A DNA stretch of 13,713 bases from Bacillota bacterium (GTDB lineage: Bacteria > Bacillota > Clostridia > Acetivibrionales > DTU013). The stretch covers positions 1-13,713 of the forward strand of contig JAFABI010000074.1 of NCBI GenBank assembly GCA_023426125.1. Reading direction: 5' to 3'. A program made the translations under genes and the position numbers. Position 1 is the stretch's first letter; each line of letters starts with the position of its first letter. The notes beneath the pieces were generated by a model that was not told the DNA's origin, made no database searches, and worked only from the letters and a program-made list of their open reading frames with translations. This document shows positions 1-7,880 of this stretch, one piece after another.

Positions 1-99
1 GGAGCTCCCAAGACCGTGAAGGAAAACGTATCCAAGGAAGAAGCCGCTTCCATTGAAGTAAAATTCAAAGAAGTTGGCGCTTCGGTAGAAATCAAGTAA
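1..99 (+). CDS. rplL: 50S ribosomal protein L7/L12, C-terminal end (partial)
   Basis: Only the last 32 codons and the TAA stop (97-99) are in the window; the gene begins to the left. The visible tail reads GAPKTVKENVSKEEAASIEV and ends in FKEVGASVEIK. This matches the end of the L7/L12 C-terminal domain, whose family pattern is AP-K-x-VK-E-x-VSKEEA followed by L/F-E/K-E-x-GA-x-VE-x-K. L7/L12 forms the ribosomal stalk that recruits translation GTPases. In most Firmicutes rplL sits in rplJ-rplL-rpoB-rpoC, but here it is followed after 13 bases by a strong terminator and a gene on the opposite strand. A second, non-operonic L7/L12-like protein is possible because the N-terminal part is not visible. 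Confidence 0.85.
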   Translation, partial: GAPKTVKENVSKEEAASIEVKFKEVGASVEIK

Positions 100-112
100 T
101 ACGACAGGCATG

Positions 113-146
113 AAAAAACTCGCTGATGATTCAGCGAGTTTTTTTT
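113..146. terminator. Bidirectional intrinsic terminator between rplL and the DUF4183 gene
   Basis: A perfect 9-bp stem, ACTCGCTGA (118-126) and TCAGCGAGT (131-139), closes on a TGAT loop. An A-tract (113-118) precedes it and eight T's (139-146) follow it, so it can terminate rplL on the plus strand and the convergent gene on the minus strand. The TAA stop of the minus-strand gene (147-145) overlaps the T-tract, so one element serves both genes. Confidence 0.92.
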
Positions 147-1512
147 ACAAATAGATCGTAACAAACTGCAGGGAAATCGGCGCTTTTTTTATAGGCGCGT
201 CTTCCGTTTTTAAAACAAGCAGGCCTTTTTGTATCAAATAGTTTATATCAGGCTGGATAACTCCATTCACAAAAAGGCTCTGGCAGGAAGTCCGTTTGGG
301 ATCAAGAATTCCCTGCTTCCCATACATGGTCAGTTCATTTTTGTCCGTATAAAAATTTTTCTCATCGGAAAGAGCGTTGTACTGGTATGTTTCTGCCTTA
401 AAGAGCCGGTTGCATGCATCCTTTATCGTTAAAAATTCGAGGGTGACCGGCGCTCCTTTTTGAGGAAGATCCACGGTTGTCAATTTAAGAAGCCCTTTTT
501 TTACCCGGTAGTTTGTTTTTGGCTGCAATACGGAATTAATATAAAGATTATAGTAAGAAACTTCATCCGGATCAAGGATACCTGTATTCCCGTACATTTT
601 TATTTCATCATCATTTGTAAATACTCTTTTTACCCCATCCGAATACGTAGTATATTGATAGTTTTCTGTATGAATAATTTCATTGGACAGGCCCCTGTAT
701 GTAACAAAGGTTATGATAACCGGAGCACCTGTGATGGGAATATCCCTTGTCTCCAATAAGAGCAATCCTTTTTCCAGCTTGTAATTGGCGTCAGGCTGCA
801 ATACCCCGTTAATAAACAGATTAAAATAAGAAACGCCGCCGGGGTCAAGGATGCCTTTATCCCCATATTCCGTCAACTCATCGCTGCTGGTATAGATCCT
901 TTTTATTCCGTTGGACAGTGCGTTATATTGGTAGACCTCTGCTTTTAACAGTGTCCGCTTATAGATAACCATGATTTCACTGCCAAAACGGAGGGAGTCA
1001 AAAATCTTATCCGCATTGATGCATGTCTGGTTTACATTAATGTAGATTTTGTTTTGAGTAGAGGCCGGAGATATACTGGCTTCCGGAACGATGAGATCCA
1101 CTCTGGCCGTAGCGCGGACGATGGTGTCAATGTTGATAAATATTTCCAGAGGATTCATTGGCGCTTCTTCTCCGGTTTCGGTAAAAATCGGAACGGTACA
1201 GCAGCTGAAATCTTTTACGGAGAAATTCAAAGTGGTGCCTGGCGGAGCATAGAGACAAAGCTGTTTGATTTTCCGGAAGGGGATGGGGGCGGACAGATGG
1301 ATGCCATTGGTCGAGACAGCGATGTATCCTTGAATTGAGATGGTTACTTTATTGAGAAAAACCACTTTTCCCGATGAAACCATGACGGGCTTTTGCGGAT
1401 GGAGCCTGCGGCAGGATATCTCAGCATAATGAACCGCGCCCGCCTTATAGGGGTTTAGTATCTTTCCGTCTTTGTCCGTTAAATAGCAAAAGTGGCATCC
1501 GCTTGCAGCCAT
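145..1512 (-). CDS. Protein with three tandem DUF4183 repeats, probably spore- or cell-surface associated
   Basis: About 455 residues if translation starts at the ATG at 1512-1510. The frame stays open upstream to an ATG at 1563, but GGAG at 1524-1521 lies 8 bases before 1512, whereas the site before 1563 is weak. The C-terminal half holds three copies of an ~80-residue unit at about residues 192-271, 284-363 and 374-455. Each reads YQY...SDG-KR-(Y/F)T...DE...YG--GILDP, then a VSY-NL-(F/Y)IN-VLQP core, then NY...KGLL-L and a beta-strand end. This is the DUF4183 pattern, found mostly in spore-forming Firmicutes; no biochemical function is established. The first ~145 residues are not recognised and carry two Cys pairs (CHFC near the start and FSCC near residue 102). 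No signal peptide or membrane segment is clear from the chosen start. The gene is convergent to rplL and divergent from the glycosylation operon, so it need not share their function. A spore-coat or exosporium role is inference only. Confidence 0.8.
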   Translation of the reverse strand: MAASGCHFCYLTDKDGKILNPYKAGAVHYAEISCRRLHPQKPVMVSSGKVVFLNKVTISIQGYIAVSTNGIHLSAPIPFRKIKQLCLYAPPGTTLNFSVKDFSCCTVPIFTETGEEAPMNPLEIFINIDTIVRATARVDLIVPEASISPASTQNKIYINVNQTCINADKIFDSLRFGSEIMVIYKRTLLKAEVYQYNALSNGIKRIYTSSDELTEYGDKGILDPGGVSYFNLFINGVLQPDANYKLEKGLLLLETRDIPITGAPVIITFVTYRGLSNEIIHTENYQYTTYSDGVKRVFTNDDEIKMYGNTGILDPDEVSYYNLYINSVLQPKTNYRVKKGLLKLTTVDLPQKGAPVTLEFLTIKDACNRLFKAETYQYNALSDEKNFYTDKNELTMYGKQGILDPKRTSCQSLFVNGVIQPDINYLIQKGLLVLKTEDAPIKKAPISLQFVTIYL

Positions 1513-1520
1513 AACCATCA

Positions 1521-1524
1521 CTCC
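1521..1524 (-). promoter_or_regulatory. Ribosome binding site deciding the DUF4183 gene start
   Basis: On the minus strand GGAG lies 8 bases before the ATG at 1512. It falls inside the longer open frame that begins at 1563, so the start at 1512 is preferred. An ATG at 1518 is only 2 bases away and less likely. Confidence 0.6.
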
Positions 1525-1563
1525 AAAAAATTTCAAACGGTAAAAGCGGGCATGGTTTACCAT

Positions 1564-1716
1564 ATTCCCGGCTGGATTGTTTTATTGGTAACTATTATTA
1601 TATATGTTTGTGTATATGGATATGTTCTTTTTTAAAAGTAACCGAATAAGATTAACTAATACTACAGCGAAACAAACATCGTAAAAGCAAAGCATCATCC
1701 TGCCCGGAGGTATAAA
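1564..1716. promoter_or_regulatory. AT-rich divergent intergenic region expected to carry promoters for both flanking genes
   Basis: This is the only gap upstream of the long operon, so the main operon promoter should lie here or within the start of the divergent gene. On the minus strand a perfect TATAAT occurs at 1602-1597, but no TTGACA-like box is found 16-18 bases before it. On the plus strand I find no convincing sigma-A pair and no sigma-D/FliA match (TAAA followed ~15 bases later by GCCGATAT). The operon's ribosome site GGAGG at 1706-1710 is 6 bases before the legB ATG. The location is inferred from layout, not from a clear promoter sequence. Confidence 0.4.
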
Positions 1717-2727
1717 ATGGACTTGAAAGGGAAAAAACTGCTGGTTACCGGCGCCGATGGCTTTATCGGGTCCCATTTGACAGAGGAATTGATCAGAAGA
1801 GGCTATGTCGTCCGTGCTTTTGTCCATTACAATTCATTTAATTCGTGGGGCTGGCTTGACTATTCTCCGGCAGAGCTGAAAAAAGGTATGGAAATATTCC
1901 AAGGCGACATCCGGGACCCGGATAGAGTGAAGGAGGCAACGAAAGAGTGCGATGTTGTCTTTCATCTGGCTGCCCTGGTTGCGATTCCCTATTCCTATCA
2001 TTCGCCCCGAATGTATATTGATACAAATATAATGGGGACGCTAAACATTTTACAGGCAGCACGGGAATGGGAAGCGGAAAAAATCATACATACATCCACC
2101 AGTGAGGTTTATGGAACAGCTCAATATATCCCTATACCGGAAGAACATCCCTTGCAGGGACAATCGCCTTATGCGGCGTCAAAAATCGGAGCGGACCAAT
2201 TGGCCCTTTCTTTTTACTACTCCTTTTCTACGCCGGTTTCCATCATTCGTCCGTTTAATACCTATGGACCACGACAATCCGCCAGAGCGGTCATTCCAAC
2301 CATTATTACGCAAATTGCCCAGGGGGAACGGAAAATCAGGTTAGGCTCCCTGACTCCCACCAGAGATTTCAACTACATTAAAGATACTGTCCGGGGATTT
2401 ATTGAGGTTGCCGGGTCCGATGCAACAACGGGCGAGGTGGTGAACATAGGAAGCGATTTTGAGGTTTCCGTCGGAGAGACGGTCCGGCTTCTCGCAGAAG
2501 TGACGGGAGTCGAAATTGAGGCCGAAACCGAGATGCAGCGCCTCCGGCCTGATAAAAGCGAGGTGAGGCGCCTCCGGGCGGATATTTCCAAAGCCGTAAG
2601 GTTGTTCAACTGGAAACCTGCTTATGGAGGGCAAGCAGGGTTTAAGAAGGGATTGAAAGAAACCGTGGAGTGGTTCGGCGATGCCGATAACCTTAAAATG
2701 TATAAAGCAGACAGGTATAACCTATGA
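1717..2727 (+). CDS. legB: NDP-N-acetylglucosamine 4,6-dehydratase, legionaminic acid pathway (LegB)
   Basis: 336 residues, a usual length for an extended short-chain dehydrogenase acting on nucleotide sugars. It should convert a nucleotide-linked GlcNAc to the 4-keto-6-deoxy sugar using bound NAD. The Rossmann motif G12-A-D-G-F-I-G18 is followed by H-L-A-A-L-V near residue 83. The TSTSEVYGT stretch (126-134) and the catalytic Y152-x-x-x-K156 in SPYAASK are both present. The RPFNTYGPRQ segment (~178-187) and the N-terminal HYNSFNSWGWLD stretch (~37-48) are typical of the LegB branch. Start: GGAGG six bases before ATG. The first gene of the operon, it overlaps legC by ATGA. The GDP form of the substrate is inferred from the downstream PtmE domain. 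A UDP-dependent paralogue of this fold is the main alternative. Confidence 0.9.
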   Translation: MDLKGKKLLVTGADGFIGSHLTEELIRRGYVVRAFVHYNSFNSWGWLDYSPAELKKGMEIFQGDIRDPDRVKEATKECDVVFHLAALVAIPYSYHSPRMYIDTNIMGTLNILQAAREWEAEKIIHTSTSEVYGTAQYIPIPEEHPLQGQSPYAASKIGADQLALSFYYSFSTPVSIIRPFNTYGPRQSARAVIPTIITQIAQGERKIRLGSLTPTRDFNYIKDTVRGFIEVAGSDATTGEVVNIGSDFEVSVGETVRLLAEVTGVEIEAETEMQRLRPDKSEVRRLRADISKAVRLFNWKPAYGGQAGFKKGLKETVEWFGDADNLKMYKADRYNL

Positions 2728-3905
2728 GTGCGAAGCTTGAACCTTCTACCATCATTTCCCTGTTAAAAAGTGTCCTGGGCGCGGAAAATTTGCCGGTTGC
2801 CTTGCATGAGCCTTCGTTTGCAGGGAAGGAATGGGAATATGTCAAGAATTGTCTGGATACAGGGTGGGTTTCTTCCGCCGGTAAGTTTGTCGATGAATTT
2901 GAATCCCGGTTGGCGCAGTATACAGGGGTACAATATGCCATCGCCGTAATCAACGGCACGGCTGCTCTGCATATTTGCCTGATGCTTTCCGGAGTCGGGC
3001 GGGAGGATGAGGTGCTTCTTCCCGCCCTTACCTTTGTTGCCACAGCCAATGCGGTACACTACTGCGGAGCCGTCCCTCACTTTATCGATAGCGATACCCG
3101 AAGTCTCGGAGTTGACCCTTATAAGCTCCGGGACTACCTGGAGGAAAAAGCCGTCGTAAAGAACGGCCTTTGCTATAATAAAGAGACAGGGCGGCCTATC
3201 AAGGCGGTAGTTGCAATGCATACCTTCGGCCATCCCGTAGACCTCGACCCTCTCCTGGAGGTGTGCGGAAGGTATAAACTGGCACTGGTTGAGGATGCGG
3301 CGGAAGCTCTAGGCTCTTACTATAAAAACAGGCATGTGGGAGGTCATGGGAAGCTTTCCTCACTTAGCTTCAACGGAAATAAAATCGTCACGACCGGCGG
3401 TGGTGGAGCGGTCCTCACCAACGACACGGACCTGGCAAAACAGGCCAGGCATTTGAGCACAACGGCAAAATTGCCCCATCGCTGGGCTTTTGTCCACGAC
3501 CGGGTAGGCTATAATTACCGGTTGCCCAACCTGAATGCGGCATTAGGATGCGCCCAAATGGAGCAAATCGATAAATTCGTACAAAACAAGCGGGCGCTGG
3601 CAGCGAAATACCGGCAGGTCTTTGCCGGGATACCGGGAATTGCTTTCTTTCAGGAGCCTACTTATGCGCAAAGCAATTATTGGTTGAATGCGCTGCTGTT
3701 TGACGAAGAGTTTGCGGCAATGCGCGACCGGCTTATTCCGGCAGCCGATCAACAGGGGATATGCACCCGTCCGCCATGGGTCTTGATGAATAAGCTGGCA
3801 ATGTTTCAAAGCTGTCCGCGTATGGAGCTGTCTACGACGGAAAGCCTGGAACGGCGTATCGTGAATATACCAAGCAGCGCCCGCCTGGGGGAGGATTATG
3901 GCTAA
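2724..3905 (+). CDS. legC: PLP-dependent nucleotide-sugar aminotransferase of the DegT/DnrJ/EryC1 family (LegC)
   Basis: 393 residues, the normal family size. It transfers an amino group from glutamate to C4 of the 4-keto sugar made by LegB. Seen in sequence: the substrate/PLP loop NGTAALH (78-83), the PLP-facing E190-D191-A-A-E-A-L-G, and the SFNGNK segment with the Schiff-base lysine K220 followed by a glycine-rich TTGGGGAVLT turn. YNYRLPNLNAALG near residue 265 is the conserved family segment after the active site. The N-terminal extension before the first conserved stretch (about residues 1-25) is usual for LegC proteins. The start ATG overlaps the legB TGA (ATGA), pointing to translational coupling; a separate ribosome site is weak. 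It overlaps the next gene by 8 bases. Confidence 0.9.
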   Translation: MSAKLEPSTIISLLKSVLGAENLPVALHEPSFAGKEWEYVKNCLDTGWVSSAGKFVDEFESRLAQYTGVQYAIAVINGTAALHICLMLSGVGREDEVLLPALTFVATANAVHYCGAVPHFIDSDTRSLGVDPYKLRDYLEEKAVVKNGLCYNKETGRPIKAVVAMHTFGHPVDLDPLLEVCGRYKLALVEDAAEALGSYYKNRHVGGHGKLSSLSFNGNKIVTTGGGGAVLTNDTDLAKQARHLSTTAKLPHRWAFVHDRVGYNYRLPNLNAALGCAQMEQIDKFVQNKRALAAKYRQVFAGIPGIAFFQEPTYAQSNYWLNALLFDEEFAAMRDRLIPAADQQGICTRPPWVLMNKLAMFQSCPRMELSTTESLERRIVNIPSSARLGEDYG

Positions 3906-5061
3906 ACGTAAAATTTGTGTAGTTACCGGGACCCGCGCAGAATACGGATTGCTCCATCCATTGATGAAAGAAATCGGGAAGGATCAGGATTTACAGCTGC
4001 AGGTGGCTGTTACGGGAATGCACTTATCCCCTGAGTTTGGGCTGACCTTCCGGGAAATAGAGGAAGACGGATTTGTCATTGACTGCAAGGTGGAGATGCT
4101 CCTATCCAGTGACACACCCACAGGAATTGCCAAATCAGTGGGACTGGGGATCATCGGCTTTGCGGACGCTTTCCGGCAGCTGACACCGGACCTTCTGGTG
4201 CTCCCGGGCGACAGGTATGAGATCCTGGCGGCCGCACAGGCCGCGCTGATTGCCAGAATACCAATAGCGCACATTGCCGGAGGGGATACGACGGAAGGAG
4301 CCTTTGACGAAGCCATCCGGCATAGCATAACAAAAATGTCGCACCTTCATTTTGTTACGAATGAGCAGTCCATGCAAAGAGTGAGACAGCTGGGAGAGAA
4401 TCCCGCCCATATTTATGATGCGGGAAGTCCCGGAATTGACCGTATTCTGAGCCTGCCCCCCATAGAGCGGTCCCTTCTGGAAAAGTCCCTGGGCTTCATA
4501 TTGAAGAAAAGGAATCTGCTGATCACCTTCCATCCCGTTACCCTTGATCTTCAATCCTCCGGACAGCAGTTTGGCGAGATGCTGGACGCGCTGGATACCC
4601 TGGGGCCTGAAACAGGTCTGTTATTCACCAGGCCCAATGCCGATCCGGAGGGGAGGGAAATCATCCGCTTGCTGGATCATTTTGTTTCCCTGCATCCCAA
4701 TGCGGTCTCCTTTTCTTCCCTGGGGCAGCGGCACTATTTCAGCCTGATGCGGCAGGTGGATGCGGTGGTGGGGAATTCATCCAGCGGCTTGTACGAGGCC
4801 CCGTCCTTCAAAAAGCCTGCCGTAAACATAGGCGACCGGCAAAAAGGCAGGCTGGCGCCGGCCTCGGTAATCAACTGCGAGCCACGGAAGGCGGATATTG
4901 AAAAAGCAATCCGGGAGGCTTTTGTGAAGGACTGCTCAACGGTAACGAATCCATATGGAGAAGGAAACAGTTCGGTAAAAATTCTGAAGGCCATCAAGGC
5001 AATTCCAGACCTGAAAGCTCTGCTGAAGAAGCATTTTCATGCGATTGACGAGGAATGCTAA
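3898..5061 (+). CDS. legG: Hydrolysing nucleotide-sugar 2-epimerase, NeuC/LegG type
   Basis: 387 residues, GT-B-like epimerase fold of the UDP-GlcNAc 2-epimerase family. It removes the nucleotide and inverts C2 of the 2,4-diacetamido sugar to give the hexose used by LegI. Visible motifs: VTGTRAEYG (9-17), PGDRYE (103-108), the HIAGGDTTEGAFDEAIRHSI stretch (125-144) typical of the NeuC/LegG branch, and VGNSSSGLYEAP in the C-terminal half with the nucleotide-binding serines. The start is set by GGGGGAGG (3888-3895) directly before the ATG, inside the end of legC. NeuC, acting on UDP-GlcNAc in sialic acid synthesis, has the same motifs; legB and legC next door make LegG the better call. Confidence 0.88.
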   Translation: MAKRKICVVTGTRAEYGLLHPLMKEIGKDQDLQLQVAVTGMHLSPEFGLTFREIEEDGFVIDCKVEMLLSSDTPTGIAKSVGLGIIGFADAFRQLTPDLLVLPGDRYEILAAAQAALIARIPIAHIAGGDTTEGAFDEAIRHSITKMSHLHFVTNEQSMQRVRQLGENPAHIYDAGSPGIDRILSLPPIERSLLEKSLGFILKKRNLLITFHPVTLDLQSSGQQFGEMLDALDTLGPETGLLFTRPNADPEGREIIRLLDHFVSLHPNAVSFSSLGQRHYFSLMRQVDAVVGNSSSGLYEAPSFKKPAVNIGDRQKGRLAPASVINCEPRKADIEKAIREAFVKDCSTVTNPYGEGNSSVKILKAIKAIPDLKALLKKHFHAIDEEC

Positions 5062-5066
5062 ATTTG

Positions 5067-5073
5067 AAAGGAG
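5067..5073 (+). promoter_or_regulatory. Ribosome binding site of legI, relevant to two candidate starts
   Basis: AAAGGAG ends immediately before ATG 5074 (spacing 0, not workable) and 12 bases before ATG 5086. A weaker GGTGG at 5078-5082 lies 3 bases before 5086. Family alignment favours 5086. Confidence 0.5.
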
Positions 5074-5085
5074 ATGCGGTGGAAG

Positions 5086-6177
5086 ATGAAGCATGGGAAA
5101 AAGGTTTTCATCATCGCCGAGGCGGGAGTAAACCACAACGGCTCTCCGAAAATGGCGGAGCGCTTGATTGACGCGGCTTGTGAAGCAGGCGCCGACGCAG
5201 TGAAATTCCAGACCTTCCAGACGGAAAAAATCATGCTTCCCGGTTCCCCGAAGGCTGTTTATCAGCTGAAAAATACGTCGGCAAATGAAACAAGCCGGGA
5301 AATGATCAAAAAACTTGAACTGGACCAGGAAATGCACGTCCATTTGATGCAATATGCCGCAAACAGGGATATCCGGTTCCTGTCCACACCTTTTGACGAG
5401 GACAGCCTGGATTTCCTCGATAAAATCTTGAAGCTGCCTTTTCTGAAAATTGCCTCCGGTGAAATTACCAACGCTCCCTTGCTGCTGAAAGCAGCCCTTT
5501 CCCGGAGGAAAATCATCTTGTCGACGGGGATGTCGTCTTTAGGTGAAATAGAAGAAGCGCTGGGCGTACTGGCCTATGGCTATGAAACGGGAAAGGAGAA
5601 TAACGGCGGCCCATCCCGCGGTGCTTTTGAAGCGGCATATTGCTCCGAAGCGGGACAGAGGTCCTTGCGGGAAAATGTCAGCCTGCTGCACTGTACCACA
5701 GAGTATCCGGCGCCATTTGAAGAAGCGAATCTTCGCGTACTGGGCACGCTGCAGCAATGCTTCGGCCTGCCTGTCGGATATTCCGACCATACGCCGGGCA
5801 CCGCTGTATCGCTTGCTGCTGCTGCGCTGGGGGCCGTTATTGTCGAAAAACACTTGACCCTGGACAGGAACCTGCCCGGTCCCGATCACAAGGCTTCCCT
5901 TGAGCCCGGAGAATTTTCCGCCCTGGTCCGGGAAATCCGACGGGTCGAGCTGGCGCTGGGAAGTCCTTTGAAAAAACCTGCAGCCTCGGAGGTTGAGAAC
6001 CGGACGATTGTCCGGAAAAGCATTGTGGCTGCATGCGGCATCCGGAAGGGTGAGCTGTTTACCGGGAAAAACCTGGCCGTGAAGCGGCCGGGAGAAGGAA
6101 TATCACCCATGCGGTTTTGGGACTTGCTGGGTAAGGAAGCCTCCAGAGATTTTGAAAAAGACGAGGTCATCGTATGA
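5086..6177 (+). CDS. legI: N-acetylneuraminate/legionaminate synthase (LegI, NeuB family)
   Basis: 363 residues from ATG 5086. It condenses phosphoenolpyruvate with the 2,4-diacetamido-mannose product to make the nine-carbon acid. The NeuB TIM barrel shows AEAGVNHNG (11-19), KFQTFQTEKIM (40-50), STPFDEDSLDFL (100-111), KIASGEITNAPLL (121-133), LSTGMSSLGEIEEAL, LLHCTTEYPAP and the metal/substrate segment GYSDHTPG...EKHLTLDRNLPGPDHKASL. A C-terminal SAF (antifreeze-like) domain covers about 305-363 with RKSIVAA and RPGEGISP. An upstream ATG at 5074 touches AAAGGAG (5067-5073) with no spacer, while 5086 matches where family members begin, though its spacing of 12 is long. A stretch of about 30 residues (165-195, glycine/charged) between the barrel strands is longer than usual. 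Confidence 0.9.
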   Translation: MKHGKKVFIIAEAGVNHNGSPKMAERLIDAACEAGADAVKFQTFQTEKIMLPGSPKAVYQLKNTSANETSREMIKKLELDQEMHVHLMQYAANRDIRFLSTPFDEDSLDFLDKILKLPFLKIASGEITNAPLLLKAALSRRKIILSTGMSSLGEIEEALGVLAYGYETGKENNGGPSRGAFEAAYCSEAGQRSLRENVSLLHCTTEYPAPFEEANLRVLGTLQQCFGLPVGYSDHTPGTAVSLAAAALGAVIVEKHLTLDRNLPGPDHKASLEPGEFSALVREIRRVELALGSPLKKPAASEVENRTIVRKSIVAACGIRKGELFTGKNLAVKRPGEGISPMRFWDLLGKEASRDFEKDEVIV

Positions 6178-7880
6178 AGCTGGCCATTTTCGGCGCCTCG
6201 GGATTTGCAAGGGAGGTTTGCGATATTGCGTTGCTATCCGGTTATCAGGAAATTGTTTTTGTCGATCAATGTGGGACAGGCAGCATTGACGCCTTTCCCG
6301 TGGTTGACGAGGATAGGGTTGCTTCCCTGGCGGAAGCCGGCTGCAGGTTTGCTATCGGTATCGGCGGTACATCTATCCGCAGGGCTGTGAGAGAAAGGTA
6401 TAGGGAACTGAACTATGTCAATCTTATTGACCCCGGTGCAACCTTTGGTTACAAACAGCTGGAAGAGGTGGGAAGGAATACAGGCAATATTGTTTTTGCG
6501 GGAGCAAGGCTGACAAATCATATTCAAACGGGAAATTTCGGAGTCTATTACCTCAATTGCACCGTCGCCCATGACTGCATCGTCGAAGATTTTGTCACGA
6601 TATGTCCGGGCGCCAACATTTCCGGTAATGTAAAATTATCGGCGGGCTGCTTCATCGGTGCAAACGCATGCATCCTGCAGGGGAAGTCCCGGGGTGAAAA
6701 ACTGGTTGTCGGCAGGAATGCAACGGTCGGAGCGGGTGCCGTTGTCACCAAAAATGTCCCGGATAATATAATAGTAAAGGGAATTCCGGCGAAAGAGCAG
6801 CAAAGAATCCGGGGGTATAGACGCGGCATGAAGGAATGGAAAAAAGTACTGGTGTTGCCTTATACGAAGATTCAGGAAGTGATCCTCCTTGTCGAGATGA
6901 ATGCGTCACAAATCGCTCTTGTCGTTGACGATGAGAATAAACTGCTGGGTACCGTTACGGACGGGGACGTCCGCCGCGGGATACTGAAGGGAATACCGCT
7001 GGATAGTCCTGTAGAGCGTATCATGAATGCAAGTCCTGTCACGATTCCGGAAATCAAGGATAAGAAAAGCGTATTCCACATTCTGAAAATGAATAAGCTC
7101 CGGCACCTTCCTGTCGTAGATGATTCCGGACGTGTCACAGGCCTGGAAAGGCTGGATGACCTGATCCAATCCCCCAAAAATGAAAATTGGGTTGTGATCA
7201 TGGCGGGAGGCCCGGGAAACAGGCTCAGGCCATTGACGGACAATTGCCCGAAGCCCATGCTGCCGGTTGGGGATAAACCGGTATTGGAAACGATATTGGA
7301 CAATTTTATTGAACAGGGCTTCTGCAGGTTTTGCTTTTCCCTCCACTACAAAGCGGAGCAGATTGAAGCTTATTTCGGGAACGGCTCCCGGTGGGGAGTG
7401 GAAATCCGCTACATTCGTGAGGAAAGCATGATGGGAACGGCCGGCTCCTTAAGCTTGTTCCCGGAAAGGACGGAGAAACCGGTCATCGTCATGAACGGAG
7501 ACATTCTGACAACACTGAGCTTTGAACAGCTGTTAAACTTTCATCTGGACCATCACGCCAGGGCTACGGTCGCCGTAAGCACCTACGATTTCCAAATCCC
7601 CTTCGGCGTGGTGAAAGTCAATAAAGACAGGCTTGTGGGCTTTGAGGAAAAGCCCGTATACACAAATTTTGTAAATGCCGGAATCTATGTCCTTGCTCCG
7701 GAGGTGCTGGACGAGATTCCCAGAGGCGTTTATTTTGATATGAATGATTTACTGGAAAGCATGCTGGGAAATGGTGAGAACATCGCCATTTTCCCAATCC
7801 GGGAATACTGGATCGACATTGGAACAAAGGAAAATTTGTGTCAGGCCGGGCTGGATTTTCATGAGGTGTTTAAAGGATAG
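6174..7880 (+). CDS. Fusion of a sugar N-acetyltransferase (LegH/NeuD-PglD type) with a CBS-pair sugar-phosphate nucleotidyltransferase (PtmE type)
   Basis: 568 residues in one open frame. Residues 1-~210 form a PglD/NeuD-like acetyltransferase. It has a nucleotide-sugar binding start (FGASGFARE, 6-14), then a left-handed beta-helix with NCTVAHDCIVEDF, whose H133 matches the catalytic histidine position, and the closing GAGAVVTKNVPDN...GIPAK. This part should acetylate the C4 amine made by LegC. Residues ~219-335 are a CBS pair (LLGTVTDGDVRRGIL; HLPVVDDSGRVTGL). Residues ~339-568 are a nucleotidyltransferase with MAGGPGNRLRPLT (343-355), CPKPMLP, NGD (441-443) and a late YWIDIGT. The same CBS-nucleotidyltransferase order is seen in C. 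jejuni PtmE, a glucosamine-1-phosphate guanylyltransferase. The two halves are separate genes in that pathway. The junction carries a GGGGG run and Met219 at 6828, which looks like an independent PtmE start. ATGA overlap with legI. Confidence 0.87.
   Translation: MKLAIFGASGFAREVCDIALLSGYQEIVFVDQCGTGSIDAFPVVDEDRVASLAEAGCRFAIGIGGTSIRRAVRERYRELNYVNLIDPGATFGYKQLEEVGRNTGNIVFAGARLTNHIQTGNFGVYYLNCTVAHDCIVEDFVTICPGANISGNVKLSAGCFIGANACILQGKSRGEKLVVGRNATVGAGAVVTKNVPDNIIVKGIPAKEQQRIRGYRRGMKEWKKVLVLPYTKIQEVILLVEMNASQIALVVDDENKLLGTVTDGDVRRGILKGIPLDSPVERIMNASPVTIPEIKDKKSVFHILKMNKLRHLPVVDDSGRVTGLERLDDLIQSPKNENWVVIMAGGPGNRLRPLTDNCPKPMLPVGDKPVLETILDNFIEQGFCRFCFSLHYKAEQIEAYFGNGSRWGVEIRYIREESMMGTAGSLSLFPERTEKPVIVMNGDILTTLSFEQLLNFHLDHHARATVAVSTYDFQIPFGVVKVNKDRLVGFEEKPVYTNFVNAGIYVLAPEVLDEIPRGVYFDMNDLLESMLGNGENIAIFPIREYWIDIGTKENLCQAGLDFHEVFKG

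Noticed and set aside
1597..1602. TATAAT on the minus strand as a promoter for the DUF4183 gene
   Set aside because: No -35 box at a proper distance and the stretch is generally AT-rich, so it is mentioned only within the regulatory region entry.
1582..1827. Minus-strand frame overlapping the divergent gap and the legB start
   Set aside because: No family match, covers the legB ribosome site and start, and ends in low-complexity AT-rich sequence.
3898..6177. A true sialic acid (NeuC-NeuB) pathway
   Set aside because: The genes alone could fit, but the adjoining LegB, LegC and PtmE functions are not needed for sialic acid and point to legionaminic acid.
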